Source: Rhodovulum sp. (GTDB taxonomy: Bacteria; Pseudomonadota; Alphaproteobacteria; Rhodobacterales; Rhodobacteraceae). Taken from it: a DNA stretch of 64,000 nt. The position numbers were made by a program, and so were the translations under genes. The notes beneath the pieces were generated by a model. That model was not told the origin of the DNA, searched no databases, and was given only the letters and a program-made list of their open reading frames with translations. Shown here in pieces: positions 24,420-34,606 of the stretch. The stretch's first letter is position 1. Every line of letters begins with the position of its first letter. The stretch lies in contig PALT01000033.1 of the NCBI GenBank assembly GCA_002706605.1, positions 62,001-126,000 on the forward strand. Direction: 5' to 3'.

Positions 24420-25456
24420 TTTGCATCAAACCCTATGCGCGGATCGATGGCCGTGTAGAGCAGATCAACCACGAGGTTGAGCAGCACAAAAAGCAGCGCC
24501 ATCGCCAGAACAAAGCCCTGAACGGCGGCATAGTCAGACACGACCAGGGCCTCGACCGCGTAAGACCCGATGCCGGGCCAGGCAAAGACCTTTTCAACAA
24601 GCACATTGGCCCCCAGTGCGAAGGAGAAAACCATCCCCAGCGTCGTCACAACCGGCAACAGCGCGTTGCGCAACGCATATCGATAAAGGACCGCGCGCCG
24701 AGACAGGCCAGCGGCACGCGCGGTCCGGATGAAATCCGACGAAAGTGCGGTCAACATTGCCGCCCGTGTCATGCGGGCAATCGGCGCCAGCGTGAAAAGC
24801 GCAAGCGTCGCCGCAGGCAGGACCAATTGCTTGGCCGCGCCGCGCCACGTTTCCCAATCACCCATGAGGGCCGCGTCGATCAGGTAGAAACCTGTGACGT
24901 GGTCCGGCGAAAGATAGATGAAATCCAGCCGCCCCAAGGGCGAGGGCGCGATGCCCAGAAGATAATAAAAGATATAGATCAGCAGGATACCGGTGAAAAA
25001 GGTCGGCAGTGACACGCCTGCGGTCACAACCACGCGGCACAGGTGATCGACCCATGTTCCGGGTCGTGTCGCCGCCAGAACGCCCAACGGCACGGCAATC
25101 ACCACGGCCAGTATCAACGCGGTCAGTGTCAATTCGAGGGAAGCAGGCAAGCGGCTGGCAAGGTCCGTGGCAACCGGTCGCCCACTGGACAGAGATTGGC
25201 CGAGATCGCCCTGCAACAGGTCGCCGACATAGCGGACAAATTGCACGGGCAGGGGCTTATCAAGGCCCATTGCCACGCGCGTTTCTTCGATTGATGCCTC
25301 ATCCGCCGCGACCCCTGCGAAATACACGGCAGGGTCGCCAGGCAACGCTCGGGTCAACAAAAAGCTGATCACGACGACGCCAACAACCACCGGTACGGCT
25401 TGGGCTACGCGCAACAGAATTGCGCGTAGGCGAGGGTATGAGGTCAGCATGCTCAA
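24416..25456 (-). CDS. ABC transporter permease (DppB/OppB type)
   Basis: A 346-residue inner-membrane protein with the DppB layout: an N-terminal helix ending SFLLTRALPGDPA, a loop with LGQSLSSGRPV, VLAATRPGTWVDH, and the EAA motif FIRTARAAGLSRRAVLYRYALRN cut by helices and ending with DPRIGF. It overlaps the gene for the solute-binding protein by 4 bases. Confidence 0.92.
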   Translation of the reverse strand: MSMLTSYPRLRAILLRVAQAVPVVVGVVVISFLLTRALPGDPAVYFAGVAADEASIEETRVAMGLDKPLPVQFVRYVGDLLQGDLGQSLSSGRPVATDLASRLPASLELTLTALILAVVIAVPLGVLAATRPGTWVDHLCRVVVTAGVSLPTFFTGILLIYIFYYLLGIAPSPLGRLDFIYLSPDHVTGFYLIDAALMGDWETWRGAAKQLVLPAATLALFTLAPIARMTRAAMLTALSSDFIRTARAAGLSRRAVLYRYALRNALLPVVTTLGMVFSFALGANVLVEKVFAWPGIGSYAVEALVVSDYAAVQGFVLAMALLFVLLNLVVDLLYTAIDPRIGFDAK

Positions 25457-27060
25457 ACGGCTTTGAGGACGCGTGCATCGAGCTGGCGGTGGAACCAGAA
25501 CTCGTAGCCTTCGGCCCCGTTTGTCGCCACGTTCAACGCAGGCTGATAGAGCGGGATACGGGGCAGTTCGTCCAAGGCGATCTCGAACATACGCTTGATC
25601 TGCGGCGCATATTCGGGGTCATCCATCGGCATGTGCAGGGTCGCGTCGACAAGCGCCTCAATCTCTTCGTTGCGATAGTTGGAAGAGTTGAAGAGATGCC
25701 CGTCCTTGTACGCCCAGAAGAAGTAATAATCAGGCGTGTTCAGCCAGCCGCCAAAGTTCTCAAGGTGCAGCGGCAGACGCTTTTCGACCAGAACCGCCGT
25801 CCGCCAGTTGGCGCCCGGAATCTTCTCGATCGTGACGTTGATGCCGATTTTACCAAGGGCTTCTTGCACCAGAAGGGCCGTCGGCTCCATCCACGAGGCC
25901 AGATCGAGGCTGATGGATAGGGGGACATCGAACCCTTCTGCATAGCCGGATTTGGCCATGTGTTCCTTGGCCTTGTCCAGATCGGTGTAGTACTGGGTCT
26001 TGCGCGGCCATGCGGTGTCGGTGATCTCTTCGGAGCCACCCCAAAGAGGCAGACCGCGACCAAAAGCAGCCGCTTGGAAAATGTCCTCATAGGGGACGGC
26101 ATAGGCGATGGCCTTGCGCACGTCGGGATCTTGGAACGGCTCAAACGCAAAGTTCGGGCACAGACAATGGATGCAGTTTTCCACCGGGGTCGAGAACACA
26201 TCCAGCGTTTCGGCCAGTTCGGCGGCATCCTTGTCGGGGATGTTAAAGGCAACCTGTACATCACCCCGTTCGACCAGTGCGCGGCGCGTGGCGGGGCTGG
26301 GTACTTCGCGGATGATGACGCGCTGGGCTGCGGGCAGGGGGCCGCCGACCCAATCATCGTTGCGCTCATAAACAAGCTGTTCACCGGGGTTCCAGCGCGC
26401 GACCTTGTACGCGCCCGATCCGGCGGGCGTCGTGTGCAGGTATTCAAGCGCCCACGGGTCATCATCGGTGGCATGTTCCAACGCCTCAACCGAGTTGATG
26501 ATGTAGGGCACCGGAACGGCAAGATCGGGAATGGTCAGTTTGGACGGGCGGTCGAGCTTGATGACAAATGTCGCGTCATCCTCGGCAATGAATTGTTCGG
26601 GGCGCTCAAGGCCGCCGGCCTTCATCTGAACGGTCGGGAAACCACCAACGGACACCGCTCGGTCAAAGGACCATTTCACATCCGCCGCCGTCACCTTGCG
26701 CCCATCCCAGAAGGTGGCGTTCGGCTTGAGCTTAAACGTCAGCGTCATGCCATCGTCGGATACGCTCCAGCTTTCGGCCAGTTCGGGTTCAACCACCGAG
26801 TAGTCATAGGACAGACCATTGCCCGGCACCTCTTTGGTCCCGAAGGTCAGCAGGCGGTCATAGCAGTTGATGCCAACCTGATAGGAGGCGCGGCTGGTCC
26901 CGGTGCGGTGCAAATCAAGGCTGTTGATCGTGGCGCCTGTGACCACAACAAGCGTGTCGTTGCCCTGTGCTGCGGCGGGCATCACGCGCAAAAACGGCAG
27001 CATCGAAGCACCAGCTGCGCCCATCTTCAGGAAATTACGTCTCGAAGTCTGATCAGTCAT
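25453..27060 (-). CDS. ABC transporter solute-binding protein (family 5), Tat-exported
   Basis: A 535-residue periplasmic binding protein of the peptide/nickel class (SBP_bac_5): PELAESWSVSDDGMTLTFKLKPNATFWDG is the family signature. The signal has the twin-arginine motif TSRRNFLKM (R7, R8) and an AAA cleavage area near residue 30, so it is exported folded. The ATG at 27060 has GAGGGA upstream. It is the first gene of the operon ending with allophanate hydrolase and ridA, which suggests that the ligand is a small nitrogen compound, perhaps biuret, an amide or a short peptide. It diverges from lysR with a T-N11-A box between. Confidence 0.92.
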   Translation of the reverse strand: MTDQTSRRNFLKMGAAGASMLPFLRVMPAAAQGNDTLVVVTGATINSLDLHRTGTSRASYQVGINCYDRLLTFGTKEVPGNGLSYDYSVVEPELAESWSVSDDGMTLTFKLKPNATFWDGRKVTAADVKWSFDRAVSVGGFPTVQMKAGGLERPEQFIAEDDATFVIKLDRPSKLTIPDLAVPVPYIINSVEALEHATDDDPWALEYLHTTPAGSGAYKVARWNPGEQLVYERNDDWVGGPLPAAQRVIIREVPSPATRRALVERGDVQVAFNIPDKDAAELAETLDVFSTPVENCIHCLCPNFAFEPFQDPDVRKAIAYAVPYEDIFQAAAFGRGLPLWGGSEEITDTAWPRKTQYYTDLDKAKEHMAKSGYAEGFDVPLSISLDLASWMEPTALLVQEALGKIGINVTIEKIPGANWRTAVLVEKRLPLHLENFGGWLNTPDYYFFWAYKDGHLFNSSNYRNEEIEALVDATLHMPMDDPEYAPQIKRMFEIALDELPRIPLYQPALNVATNGAEGYEFWFHRQLDARVLKAV

Positions 27061-27161
27061 GGTTGTCCCTCTCTGTTGGTGTCGCAATGCACGACTCGCG
27101 ATTGGAAGGAAGGTTGCGATGGAAAAGCGTTCACTTCTAATGCTATAAATGAACTGAACCT

Positions 27162-27176
27162 GTGCAAAAATTGCAC
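27162..27176. promoter_or_regulatory. LysR-type operator GTGCAAAAATTGCAC
   Basis: A perfect dyad with 6-bp arms and an AAA centre. T27163 and A27175 form a T-N11-A LysR box. It sits 22 bases before the lysR start and about 100 bases before the start of the divergent binding-protein gene, the normal place for an autoregulating LysR protein. Nearly the same site recurs at 28117-28129. Confidence 0.7.
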
Positions 27177-27198
27177 CGCATGGAAAAAGTGAAACGGC

Positions 27199-28113
27199 AT
27201 GAGATACTTACGTACCTTCGAATTGATCGAGTCGGTTGTGCGGGCCGGATCTATCCGCAAGGCCGCAGAAGACACCAATCTGACGGCCTCGGCGCTTAAT
27301 CGGCGGATACAAGCGTTTGAACAGGAATTCGGCTGGCCCATCTTTGAACGCCTGCCGCGTGGCATGCGGTTGAACCCCGCGGGCGAATTGTTGATGCAGC
27401 ATATCCGGATGCAGCGTACAGACCTTGCACGCGTTCAAAGTCAGGTCGCGGATCTGTCGGGCGAACGGCGGGGGCATGTTTCGATCGCCTGCTCACAGGC
27501 GCTGTTGCCTTACTTTTTGCCGCAACAGATCGCGATCTACCGCGCGCAACACCCCGGCGTGACGTTCTCCATCAACGTGCGGGACCGCGCGCAGGCAGAA
27601 CGCGATCTGGCCAGCTATAGCAGCGATCTGGCGCTGGTGTTTGAACCTGTGCATCTTGTCGAATTCGATGTGTTGTACGCGTTGCCGCAATGGGTTCATG
27701 CGGTCTATCCAACGGGGAGCCCCTTGGGAGAGACGCCGACCTTGCGCCTGCGGGATTGTCTCGACCATCCACTGGTGCTGCCGACCGCGACCTATGGGGT
27801 CAGAAACCTGCTAGAACTTGCCGCGACGTCGATTGGTCGCAAACTGGTCCCGACTGTTGAGACAGATTCCTTTGATCTGATCCGGCATTATGTGACTCAG
27901 GAAAACGCGGTGGGGTTTCAAATTCCCATCGGCCTCAAGCCAGAGCAGGACGCGGGCTTCGGGCATCGGCCCCTTGCCGACCGTGATGTACGGCCGGGTC
28001 AGTTGCTGCTTGGTCAGTTGAAAGGCCGCGCGCTTCCGGTGGCGTCGGCCAAGTTCGGGCAACAGTTGGTTGCCGCCCTCGAAGCGTTGGCCCCAAAACA
28101 GGCCCCTGAATAG
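27199..28113 (+). CDS. LysR-family transcriptional regulator
   Basis: A 304-residue regulator. The N-terminal winged helix-turn-helix is residues 1-60 (ELIESVVRAGSIRKAAEDTN, NRRIQAFEQEFGWPIFERL), followed by a linker helix and a substrate-sensing domain from about residue 92 (GHVSIACSQALLPYFLPQQI). It lies between the two nitrogen-compound operons, divergent from one and in line with the other, with matching T-N11-A boxes in front of both. The likely job is inducer-dependent control of both; the inducer is unknown. The effector domain resembles that of regulators with a Rossmann-like periplasmic-binding fold. Confidence 0.92.
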   Translation: MRYLRTFELIESVVRAGSIRKAAEDTNLTASALNRRIQAFEQEFGWPIFERLPRGMRLNPAGELLMQHIRMQRTDLARVQSQVADLSGERRGHVSIACSQALLPYFLPQQIAIYRAQHPGVTFSINVRDRAQAERDLASYSSDLALVFEPVHLVEFDVLYALPQWVHAVYPTGSPLGETPTLRLRDCLDHPLVLPTATYGVRNLLELAATSIGRKLVPTVETDSFDLIRHYVTQENAVGFQIPIGLKPEQDAGFGHRPLADRDVRPGQLLLGQLKGRALPVASAKFGQQLVAALEALAPKQAPE

Positions 28114-28116
28114 CGC

Positions 28117-28129
28117 TGCATTTTTTGCA
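28117..28129. promoter_or_regulatory. Second LysR-type box TGCATTTTTTGCA
   Basis: TGCA-N5-TGCA, again T-N11-A, starting 3 bases after the lysR stop and 128 bases before the BMP gene. On the other strand it reads TGCAAAAAATGCA, differing at one position from the core TGCAAAAATTGCA of the site at 27163-27175. It points to control of the BMP / formamidase / biuret hydrolase operon by the same LysR protein. Confidence 0.65.
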
Positions 28130-28257
28130 ACGGATTGCTGAATTAATAGCAGAAGACATCAGCGTTCGTTTCTCTGCATGCTCGTGCACGACACAGTCGG
28201 GGGTCTGCACATCCTGTGTGACGCCCGCCCCCAAATCGCGCAATAGGAGCATCACTC

Positions 28258-29373
28258 ATGTCGACTTCCTCCCTGTCTCGTCGTGGCTTTCTCAAGCGCA
28301 CAGCCGCTGTTGCGGGTGCTGCGGCCGCCCCCACCATTGGCTTTGCCGGTTCGCACAGCCCTTTGACCGTTGGGTTCATCTACGTCGGTCCCAAGGATGA
28401 CTTCGGCTACAATCAGGCCCATGCCGAAGGGGCTGCCGCCGTCAAGGCGATGGAGGGCGTTGTTGTCGTCGAAGAGGAAAACGTGGCCGAAACCATTGAC
28501 GTCCAAAAGTCGATGGAATCGATGATCAACTTTGATGAGGCCAAGCTGCTGTTTCCGACCTCGTTCGGGTATTTCAACCCGCATGTCCTCGAGGTTGCGC
28601 CGAAACATCCCGACGTGCGGTTCCAGCACGCCGCCGGTCTCTGGACCGAAGGGATGCCGACCAATGTCGGGTCCTATTTTGGCTATATCGGGATGGGGCA
28701 GTATCTGAATGGGATCACCGCAGGGCACGCCACCAAAACCAAAAAGATCGGTTTTGTCGCGGCCAAGCCGATCCCGCAGGTCCTACTGAACATCAACTCG
28801 TTCTTGTTGGGCGCGCGTCAGGTCGATCCGGAAATCACATGTCAGGTGATCTTTACCGGCGAATGGTCGCTGGCCGTGAAAGAAGCCGAGGCGACCAACG
28901 CGCTTGCCGATGCGGGATGTGACGTGATCACCTGTCACGTCGATGGCCCCAAGGTGGTGATGGAAACCGCCGCTGGGCGCGACTGCTTTGTCTGCGGTTA
29001 CCACGCGAACCAGTCCCCCCTTGCGCCCGAGAAATATCTGACCGGTGCCGAATGGAACTGGGCCGGTGTCTACACCGGCATGGTGCAAACCGTGTTGGAC
29101 GGCGGGACCATTGATAACTTTGTGCGGGGCGGACTGGCCGACGGGTTCATCAAGATGTCGCCGCTTGGACCGGCGGTGTCGGACGCATCGCGCGCCCAGT
29201 TCGAAGCCGTAAAGGCCGAAATCATGGCCGGCGGCTTTACCGCGATCAAAGGGCCGTTGAAAGATAACACCGGCAAGGTGATCGCCGCCGAAGGCGAAGG
29301 TTTTGCCGAAGATGATATCGCGCTGGAGAGCATGGATTATCTGGTCGAAGGCGTGATCGGTTCAACCTCCTGA
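28258..29373 (+). CDS. BMP-family ABC transporter substrate-binding protein, Tat-exported
   Basis: A 371-residue periplasmic protein. The Tat signal has SRRGFLKR (R8, R9) and ends near residue 31. The mature part has VGFIYVGPKDDFGYNQAHAEG, the start of the BMP/PnrA (Bmp, Med) fold, plus YFGYIGMGQYLNGITAGHATK. BMP proteins usually bind nucleosides or purine-like bases; here the operon suggests biuret, amides or related nitrogen compounds. AGGAG lies 8 bases before the ATG. First gene of an eight-gene operon running to the cupin gene. Confidence 0.92.
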   Translation: MSTSSLSRRGFLKRTAAVAGAAAAPTIGFAGSHSPLTVGFIYVGPKDDFGYNQAHAEGAAAVKAMEGVVVVEEENVAETIDVQKSMESMINFDEAKLLFPTSFGYFNPHVLEVAPKHPDVRFQHAAGLWTEGMPTNVGSYFGYIGMGQYLNGITAGHATKTKKIGFVAAKPIPQVLLNINSFLLGARQVDPEITCQVIFTGEWSLAVKEAEATNALADAGCDVITCHVDGPKVVMETAAGRDCFVCGYHANQSPLAPEKYLTGAEWNWAGVYTGMVQTVLDGGTIDNFVRGGLADGFIKMSPLGPAVSDASRAQFEAVKAEIMAGGFTAIKGPLKDNTGKVIAAEGEGFAEDDIALESMDYLVEGVIGSTS

Positions 29374-29382
29374 TCTGCGCAA

Positions 29383-30492
29383 ATGACCCTGTCGTCCACA
29401 GCAGAGCGCACAACGACCGCAAGGCCCGGTTTGGGTCTTGCGGGGCTTGCACGGCGCAGCGAAGCGGTGCTTTTGCCCATAGGCGCACTGTTGGTCGGGT
29501 TTGCTCTGTTCAGCCTATTTCTGTTGGTGCAGGGTAAATCCCCAACGGATTTCTTTGCACTGGTCTATCGTGCCGGTTTTGGCACGGCCTTCTCTTGGGA
29601 AAATACGCTCTCACGGACGGCGCCGCTTTTGCTGGCGGCGCTTTGCGTGGCGTTGCCCGCGCGGTTGGGTCTTGTGGTGATCGGTGGCGAAGGGGCCATC
29701 GTCTTGGGCGGTGTTGGCGCGGGTTATGCCGGTGTTTTGCTATCTGGCACATCCGCCTTTATCGCGCTGCCGATCATGTTGTTGATTGCGATGGGCATTG
29801 GCGCGCTCTGGATTGGGGCCGTGGGGGCGCTGCGGCACTATCGCGGAGTCAATGAAACCATTGCCAGTCTGTTGATGGCCTATATCGCCATTGCGCTGAT
29901 GAACCATCTGGTCGAGGGTCCCCTGCGCGATCCTGCCAGCCTGAACAAACCATCTACCGCGCCGCTTGATGAGGCGTTGCGCGTCGGCAATGTGCCGGGG
30001 TGGGACGTGCATTGGGGGCTGGCCTTTGGCGTGATCGCCTGTCTTCTGATGTGGGTGTTGATCGAAAAGACCACATGGGGTTTTGCCGCGCAGATCGCCG
30101 GCGGCAATGCCCGCGCCGCGCAGGTGCAGGGTCTGCCCGTGGGCAAGTTGATCATCGGATTTGCCGCCCTTGGCGGGGCCCTCGCCGGCCTTGCGGGGTT
30201 TTTCGAAGTGGCGGCCGTGCATGGGTCCGCCAATGGCAGTCTGGCAAGCGGCTATGGCTATACCGGTATCCTGATCGCGTTTCTGGCGCGGCACAATCCG
30301 TTGGCGATCATTCCGGTTGCGGTCCTTTTGGCGGGGTTTGAGGCGTCCTCTGGCCTGGTTCAGCGCCGTATGGATTTGCCGGATGCGACGGTTCTGGTGC
30401 TGCAGGGTTTTGTCTTTGTGGCGATCCTGATGTCCGAGACCCTTTACGGTCGGTTCAAGATCTTCACCCCCGAACGGTGGAGGTCTGCCTGA
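29383..30492 (+). CDS. ABC transporter permease (BPD_transp_2), first subunit
   Basis: A 369-residue multi-helix inner-membrane protein with the motif RLGLVVIGGEGAIVLGGV, matching the GEGA-type motif of the PnrC/YufP-like permeases, and QVQGLPVGKLIIGFAALGGALAGLAG in the cytosolic coupling region. It sits 9 bases after the BMP gene and shares one base with the second permease start. Confidence 0.9.
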   Translation: MTLSSTAERTTTARPGLGLAGLARRSEAVLLPIGALLVGFALFSLFLLVQGKSPTDFFALVYRAGFGTAFSWENTLSRTAPLLLAALCVALPARLGLVVIGGEGAIVLGGVGAGYAGVLLSGTSAFIALPIMLLIAMGIGALWIGAVGALRHYRGVNETIASLLMAYIAIALMNHLVEGPLRDPASLNKPSTAPLDEALRVGNVPGWDVHWGLAFGVIACLLMWVLIEKTTWGFAAQIAGGNARAAQVQGLPVGKLIIGFAALGGALAGLAGFFEVAAVHGSANGSLASGYGYTGILIAFLARHNPLAIIPVAVLLAGFEASSGLVQRRMDLPDATVLVLQGFVFVAILMSETLYGRFKIFTPERWRSA

Positions 30493-31415
30493 TGGACACC
30501 GAACTTGGCTATTCCATCATTCCCTTGGCAATCTTGGGCGGCGCGATCCGCGTCTCAACACCATTTTTGTTTGTCAGTCTCGGCGAGGCCCTGACCGAGC
30601 GGTCGGGCCGTATCAACCTTGGGCTTGAGGGGACGTTGGTTTTCGGGGCCATGTCGGGGTACGCGGTGGCCTATCTGACCAACTCACCGTGGCTTGGGGT
30701 GGGGGCGGCCATGATCTGTGGCGCGCTTTTTGGCCTGATCCATGGGGTTATCTGCTCTTTGCCGCGGGTCAATGACATCGCCGTTGGGATTGCCATGATG
30801 ATCCTTGGCATGGGGTTGGCGTTCTATTTTGGCAAACCCTACGTTCAGCCGGTTGCGCCCGACCTGCCTGCGATCGGTTTTGGCTGGTGGTCCGATATTC
30901 CGCAGGTCCGCGCCGCGCTTGAGGTCAATGTGCTGTTCCTGATCGGGGCTGTGCTGGCGGTGGTTCTGTGGTGGATGCTGCGCAGCACACGGATCGGTCT
31001 CATCTTGCGCGTGGTGGGCGACAGCACGGATGCCGCCCGCGCCATGGGTCTGCGCCCTGCGGTGGTGCGCACCTGTGCCACGGCTGTGGGCGGGGCCTTC
31101 GCGGGCGTCGGAGGCGCGTATCTGTCGCTCTATTATCCGGGCAGTTGGAACGAAGGGATTTCATCGGGTCAGGGCCTGATGGCGGTGGCGCTGGTTATCT
31201 TTGCGCGCTGGAATCCGCTGGCCTGCTTTGGTGCCGCGCTGCTGTTTGGTGGCGCGGGTGCCCTTGGACCCGTTTTACAATCGGTCGGCATCTCAGAAGG
31301 CTATTACCTGTTTTTCGCGGCGCCCTATGTGCTGACCCTTGGCGTTTTGATCGCAACCTCATCGCCGACGCGGGCCATGACCGGCGCGCCCGGAGAATTG
31401 AGCATCACCAAGTAA
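30492..31415 (+). CDS. ABC transporter permease (BPD_transp_2), second subunit
   Basis: A 307-residue membrane protein with SLGEALTERSGRINLGLEG, the NxGxEG motif of the YufQ/PnrD-like partner permease, and coupling segment DAARAMGLRPAVVRTCAT. The ATG at 30492 shares the A of the previous TGA. It forms the membrane channel with the preceding permease. Confidence 0.9.
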   Translation: MDTELGYSIIPLAILGGAIRVSTPFLFVSLGEALTERSGRINLGLEGTLVFGAMSGYAVAYLTNSPWLGVGAAMICGALFGLIHGVICSLPRVNDIAVGIAMMILGMGLAFYFGKPYVQPVAPDLPAIGFGWWSDIPQVRAALEVNVLFLIGAVLAVVLWWMLRSTRIGLILRVVGDSTDAARAMGLRPAVVRTCATAVGGAFAGVGGAYLSLYYPGSWNEGISSGQGLMAVALVIFARWNPLACFGAALLFGGAGALGPVLQSVGISEGYYLFFAAPYVLTLGVLIATSSPTRAMTGAPGELSITK

Positions 31416-31425
31416 GGAGAACATC

Positions 31426-32442
31426 ATGAACGGACTCGGAGGCTTGAACAAATCGCCAAACGGCGTGGTGATCGGCTTGGTGCAACTCAAGCTGCCTGTG
31501 GTGAAAACCAAGGCCGATCTGGCAGCACAGACCGCGCGCATCGTTGAGATGACCGCCAAGGCGCGGCGTAACATGGGTACGATGGATTTGGTTGTCTTCC
31601 CCGAATACGCGCTGCACGGGCTGTCGATGGATATCAACCCCGAGATCATGTGCACCATGGACGGCCCCGAGGTGGCGGCGTTCAAGCAGGCCTGCATCGA
31701 CAATGACATTTGGGGCTGTTTTTCGATCATGGAGGCCAACCCCGGCGGGATGCCCTATAATGTGGGTCTGATCATCGACAACACCGGCGAGGTACAGCTC
31801 TATTATCGCAAGATGCATCCTTGGGTCCCCGTCGAACCATGGGAGCCGGGCGATGGCGGCATTCCGGTTATCGACGGACCAAAGGGCTGCAAACTGTCGC
31901 TGATTATCTGTCACGACGGCATGTTCCCCGAAATGGCGCGCGAGGCGGCGTATAAGGGCGCCGAGATCATGCTGCGCACCGCCGGTTATACCGCGCCAAT
32001 CCGCGACAGTTGGAAGTTCACCAACCAATCCAACGCCTTTTGCAATCTGATGGTCACCGCCAATGTCTGTATGTGCGGCAGCGACGGCACGTTCGACAGT
32101 ATGGGCGAAGGGATGGTCTGCAATTTCGACGGGTCCATCATTGCGCATGGCACCTCGGGCCGCGTGGATGAGATCATCACGGCCGAGGTGCGCCCCGATC
32201 TGGTGCGCGAGGCGCGGATCAACTGGGGCGTCGAGAACAACATCTACCAGTTCGGCCATCGCGGATATGTCGCCGTAAAGGGCGGCGCGCAGGATTGCCC
32301 CTATACCTACATGACCGATCTGGCGGCGGGTCAGTACCGCTTGCCGTGGGAAGATGAGGTCAAGACCACAGACGGCACCGATTTCGGGTTTCCCGCCCCC
32401 ACGCGGTTCTTTGCACAGCATGGCAAGGAGGCCGCAGAATGA
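31426..32442 (+). CDS. amiF: Formamidase (nitrilase superfamily)
   Basis: A 338-residue enzyme with the Glu-Lys-Cys triad: E60 ([11 protein letters not shown]), K129 ([15 protein letters not shown]) and C162 ([20 protein letters not shown]). The late stretch [21 protein letters not shown] and [12 protein letters not shown] match AmiF-type formamidases over their whole length, including Helicobacter pylori AmiF. It turns formamide into formate and ammonia. The position directly before biuret hydrolase shows it belongs to the same nitrogen-release system. A broader aliphatic amidase activity is possible but less likely. Confidence 0.88.
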   Translation: MNGLGGLNKSPNGVVIGLVQLKLPVVKTKADLAAQTARIVEMTAKARRNMGTMDLVVFPEYALHGLSMDINPEIMCTMDGPEVAAFKQACIDNDIWGCFSIMEANPGGMPYNVGLIIDNTGEVQLYYRKMHPWVPVEPWEPGDGGIPVIDGPKGCKLSLIICHDGMFPEMAREAAYKGAEIMLRTAGYTAPIRDSWKFTNQSNAFCNLMVTANVCMCGSDGTFDSMGEGMVCNFDGSIIAHGTSGRVDEIITAEVRPDLVREARINWGVENNIYQFGHRGYVAVKGGAQDCPYTYMTDLAAGQYRLPWEDEVKTTDGTDFGFPAPTRFFAQHGKEAAE

Positions 32443-33113
32443 CGATCAAAGCCGACCCTTACATGTGGCCCTATAACGGTGATCTGCGGCCCGAGAACAC
32501 CGCGTTGATGATCATCGATATGCAGACCGATTTCTGCGGCGAGGGGGGCTATGTCGACAAGATGGGCTATGACCTGTCGATGACGCAGGCCCCGATTGAA
32601 CCGATCAAGTCCGTCCTCGCGGCGATGCGCGCCAAGGGCTATCACATCATCCACACCCGCGAAGGGCACCGCGCCGACCTTGCGGATTTACCCGCCAACA
32701 AACGCTGGCGATCACGGCAAATCGGCGCAGGTATCGGTGATCCCGGTCCCTGCGGCAAAATCCTTGTGCGAGGCGAGGTGGGGTGGGACATCATTCCCGA
32801 TCTCTACCCGATTGAGGGCGAACCGATCATCGACAAGCCCGGCAAGGGTAGCTTTTACGCCACCGATCTAGAGATGATCCTGCGCACACGCGGGATTGAG
32901 AACATTATCCTGACGGGGATCACCACGGACGTCTGCGTTTCGACCACGATGCGGGAAGGCAATGACCGTGGCTTTGAATGCCTCGTCCTGTCCGATTGTT
33001 GTGGGGCGACGGACAAGGGCAATCACGACGCAGCCCTCAAAATGGTGACTATGCAGGGCGGCGTTTTTGGCGCGGTCAGCGACAGCGCGACATTGTTGGA
33101 TCAATTGCCATGA
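32439..33113 (+). CDS. biuH: Biuret amidohydrolase
   Basis: A 224-residue isochorismatase-like cysteine hydrolase. The triad is D27 ([10 protein letters not shown]), K133 ([10 protein letters not shown]) and C166 ([12 protein letters not shown]), each nine below D36, K142 and C175 reported for BiuH of Rhizobium leguminosarum. The surrounding sequence matches that enzyme closely, for example [16 protein letters not shown] and [19 protein letters not shown]. It cleaves biuret to allophanate and ammonia; atzF in the neighbouring operon removes the allophanate. It overlaps the formamidase and the ATPase genes by 4 bases each. Confidence 0.95.
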   Translation: MTIKADPYMWPYNGDLRPENTALMIIDMQTDFCGEGGYVDKMGYDLSMTQAPIEPIKSVLAAMRAKGYHIIHTREGHRADLADLPANKRWRSRQIGAGIGDPGPCGKILVRGEVGWDIIPDLYPIEGEPIIDKPGKGSFYATDLEMILRTRGIENIILTGITTDVCVSTTMREGNDRGFECLVLSDCCGATDKGNHDAALKMVTMQGGVFGAVSDSATLLDQLP

Positions 33114-34606
33114 CCGCCATCGGTGTCGAAACGTTGGGCATGACAATGCGGTTCGGGGCCTTCACCGCGCTGGACAACTGTTCGATCAAGATTGCACCGG
33201 GCAGTTTTCACGCGCTCTTGGGGGAGAATGGCGCGGGTAAATCCACGCTGGTGAAATGCATGATGGGCTTTTACCAAGCCACCGCTGGACAGATGCTGGT
33301 CGATGGACGCGAAGCGCGGATCACAGATCCCAAAGCCGCCCATGCACGTGGATTAGGCATGGTTTATCAGCACTTTACGCTGGTGCCATCGCTGACGGTT
33401 GCCGAAAATCTGGTGATCAGCCGTGAAGATGTGCCCAACGTCATCGACTGGCGCGCAGAGCGTTTGGAACTGCAAGCGTTCATGGCGGGAATGCCGTTCC
33501 AACTGCCGCTGGACCAACCTGTGCGCACATTGGCGGCGGGCGAAAAGCAAAAGCTGGAAATCCTCAAACAACTCTATCTGGGACGCCGGTTCCTTATCTT
33601 GGATGAGCCGACCTCGGTCCTGACCCCGGATGAGGCCGATGAGGTGCTCAGCCACATGCGCCGCCTCTGCCAAGAAGGGGCGATTTCGGTCCTGATGATC
33701 ACGCATAAATTCCGCGAAGTGACGGCCTATGCCGATGAGGTGTCCGTTTTGCGGCGGGGCAAGCTTGTGGGCGGCGGAAAGGTGGCCGACCTTAGCCACG
33801 ACGACATGGCCGCGCTGATGATGGGAGACGCGCAATTGGCCCGTCCCGCGGACCGATCCGGCACACGCGGCGCGCCGGTTCTGGAACTTGACGGCATCCG
33901 CGCGGTGGACCGAACGGGGCTCAAGGATATTGAGGTCGACGGTTTGCGCGTCCACGCGGGGGAAATCGTCGGGGTTGCGGGTATCTCTGGTAATGGCCAG
34001 AGCGAGTTGATGGAAATCCTCACCGGTCAGCGTCCCTGCCAAAGCGGCGAAATTCGGGTGAATGGCCGCGCCTATACGGCCAGCCGCACAGAGGCCCAGA
34101 GCCACAACATCCGCTTTCTGCCCGAGGAGCCTCTGTTTAACGCATGCGCGCCACGGATGTCCGTCAGCGACAATATCGGGTTTCGCAGTTTCGATACCGA
34201 TGGCGGCTTTTGGCTGTCACGGCGCAAAATGCGGGCGCGCGCCGAGACCTTGGTGCGCCAGTTCAAGGTCAAGACGACCACGATCGACGCCCCGATTAGT
34301 GCGCTGTCCGGCGGGAATGTACAACGCGCGGTTCTGGCGCGGGAACTGTCCGGCGAGGTGGATTTGCTGATCATTTCGAACCCCTGCTTTGGTCTTGATT
34401 TTTCGGCCGTATCGGAAATCCGTGCGCGCATCATGACGGCGCGCAACGAGGGCGCGGCGGTCTTGATCATGTCCGAGGATCTCGACGAGATCATGGAACT
34501 GACCGACCGCGTTCTGGTCATGTCTGAGGGGCGCGTCACCTATGAGGCCACCACTGCCGAGGCGGATATCGCTAGCATCGGCCACCATATGGGCGGGCAT
34601 GCGTGA
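33110..34606 (+). CDS. ABC transporter ATP-binding protein, two-domain (BMP/sugar type)
   Basis: A 498-residue ATPase with two nucleotide-binding domains. The first has a full Walker A ([11 protein letters not shown]) and [18 protein letters not shown]. The second has the degenerate Walker [15 protein letters not shown] that is usual for this class, and [16 protein letters not shown]. It energises the two BPD_transp_2 permeases, although it lies four genes away from the permeases' binding protein. It overlaps biuH by 4 bases and the next hydrolase by one. Confidence 0.9.
   Translation: MTAIGVETLGMTMRFGAFTALDNCSIKIAPGSFHALLGENGAGKSTLVKCMMGFYQATAGQMLVDGREARITDPKAAHARGLGMVYQHFTLVPSLTVAENLVISREDVPNVIDWRAERLELQAFMAGMPFQLPLDQPVRTLAAGEKQKLEILKQLYLGRRFLILDEPTSVLTPDEADEVLSHMRRLCQEGAISVLMITHKFREVTAYADEVSVLRRGKLVGGGKVADLSHDDMAALMMGDAQLARPADRSGTRGAPVLELDGIRAVDRTGLKDIEVDGLRVHAGEIVGVAGISGNGQSELMEILTGQRPCQSGEIRVNGRAYTASRTEAQSHNIRFLPEEPLFNACAPRMSVSDNIGFRSFDTDGGFWLSRRKMRARAETLVRQFKVKTTTIDAPISALSGGNVQRAVLARELSGEVDLLIISNPCFGLDFSAVSEIRARIMTARNEGAAVLIMSEDLDEIMELTDRVLVMSEGRVTYEATTAEADIASIGHHMGGHA

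Noticed and set aside
27162-27176. NtrC binding site
   Set aside because: The NtrC site has TGCAC...GTGCA half-site order; here the halves are reversed, and no -24/-12 (TGGCAC-N5-TTGC) promoter is visible.
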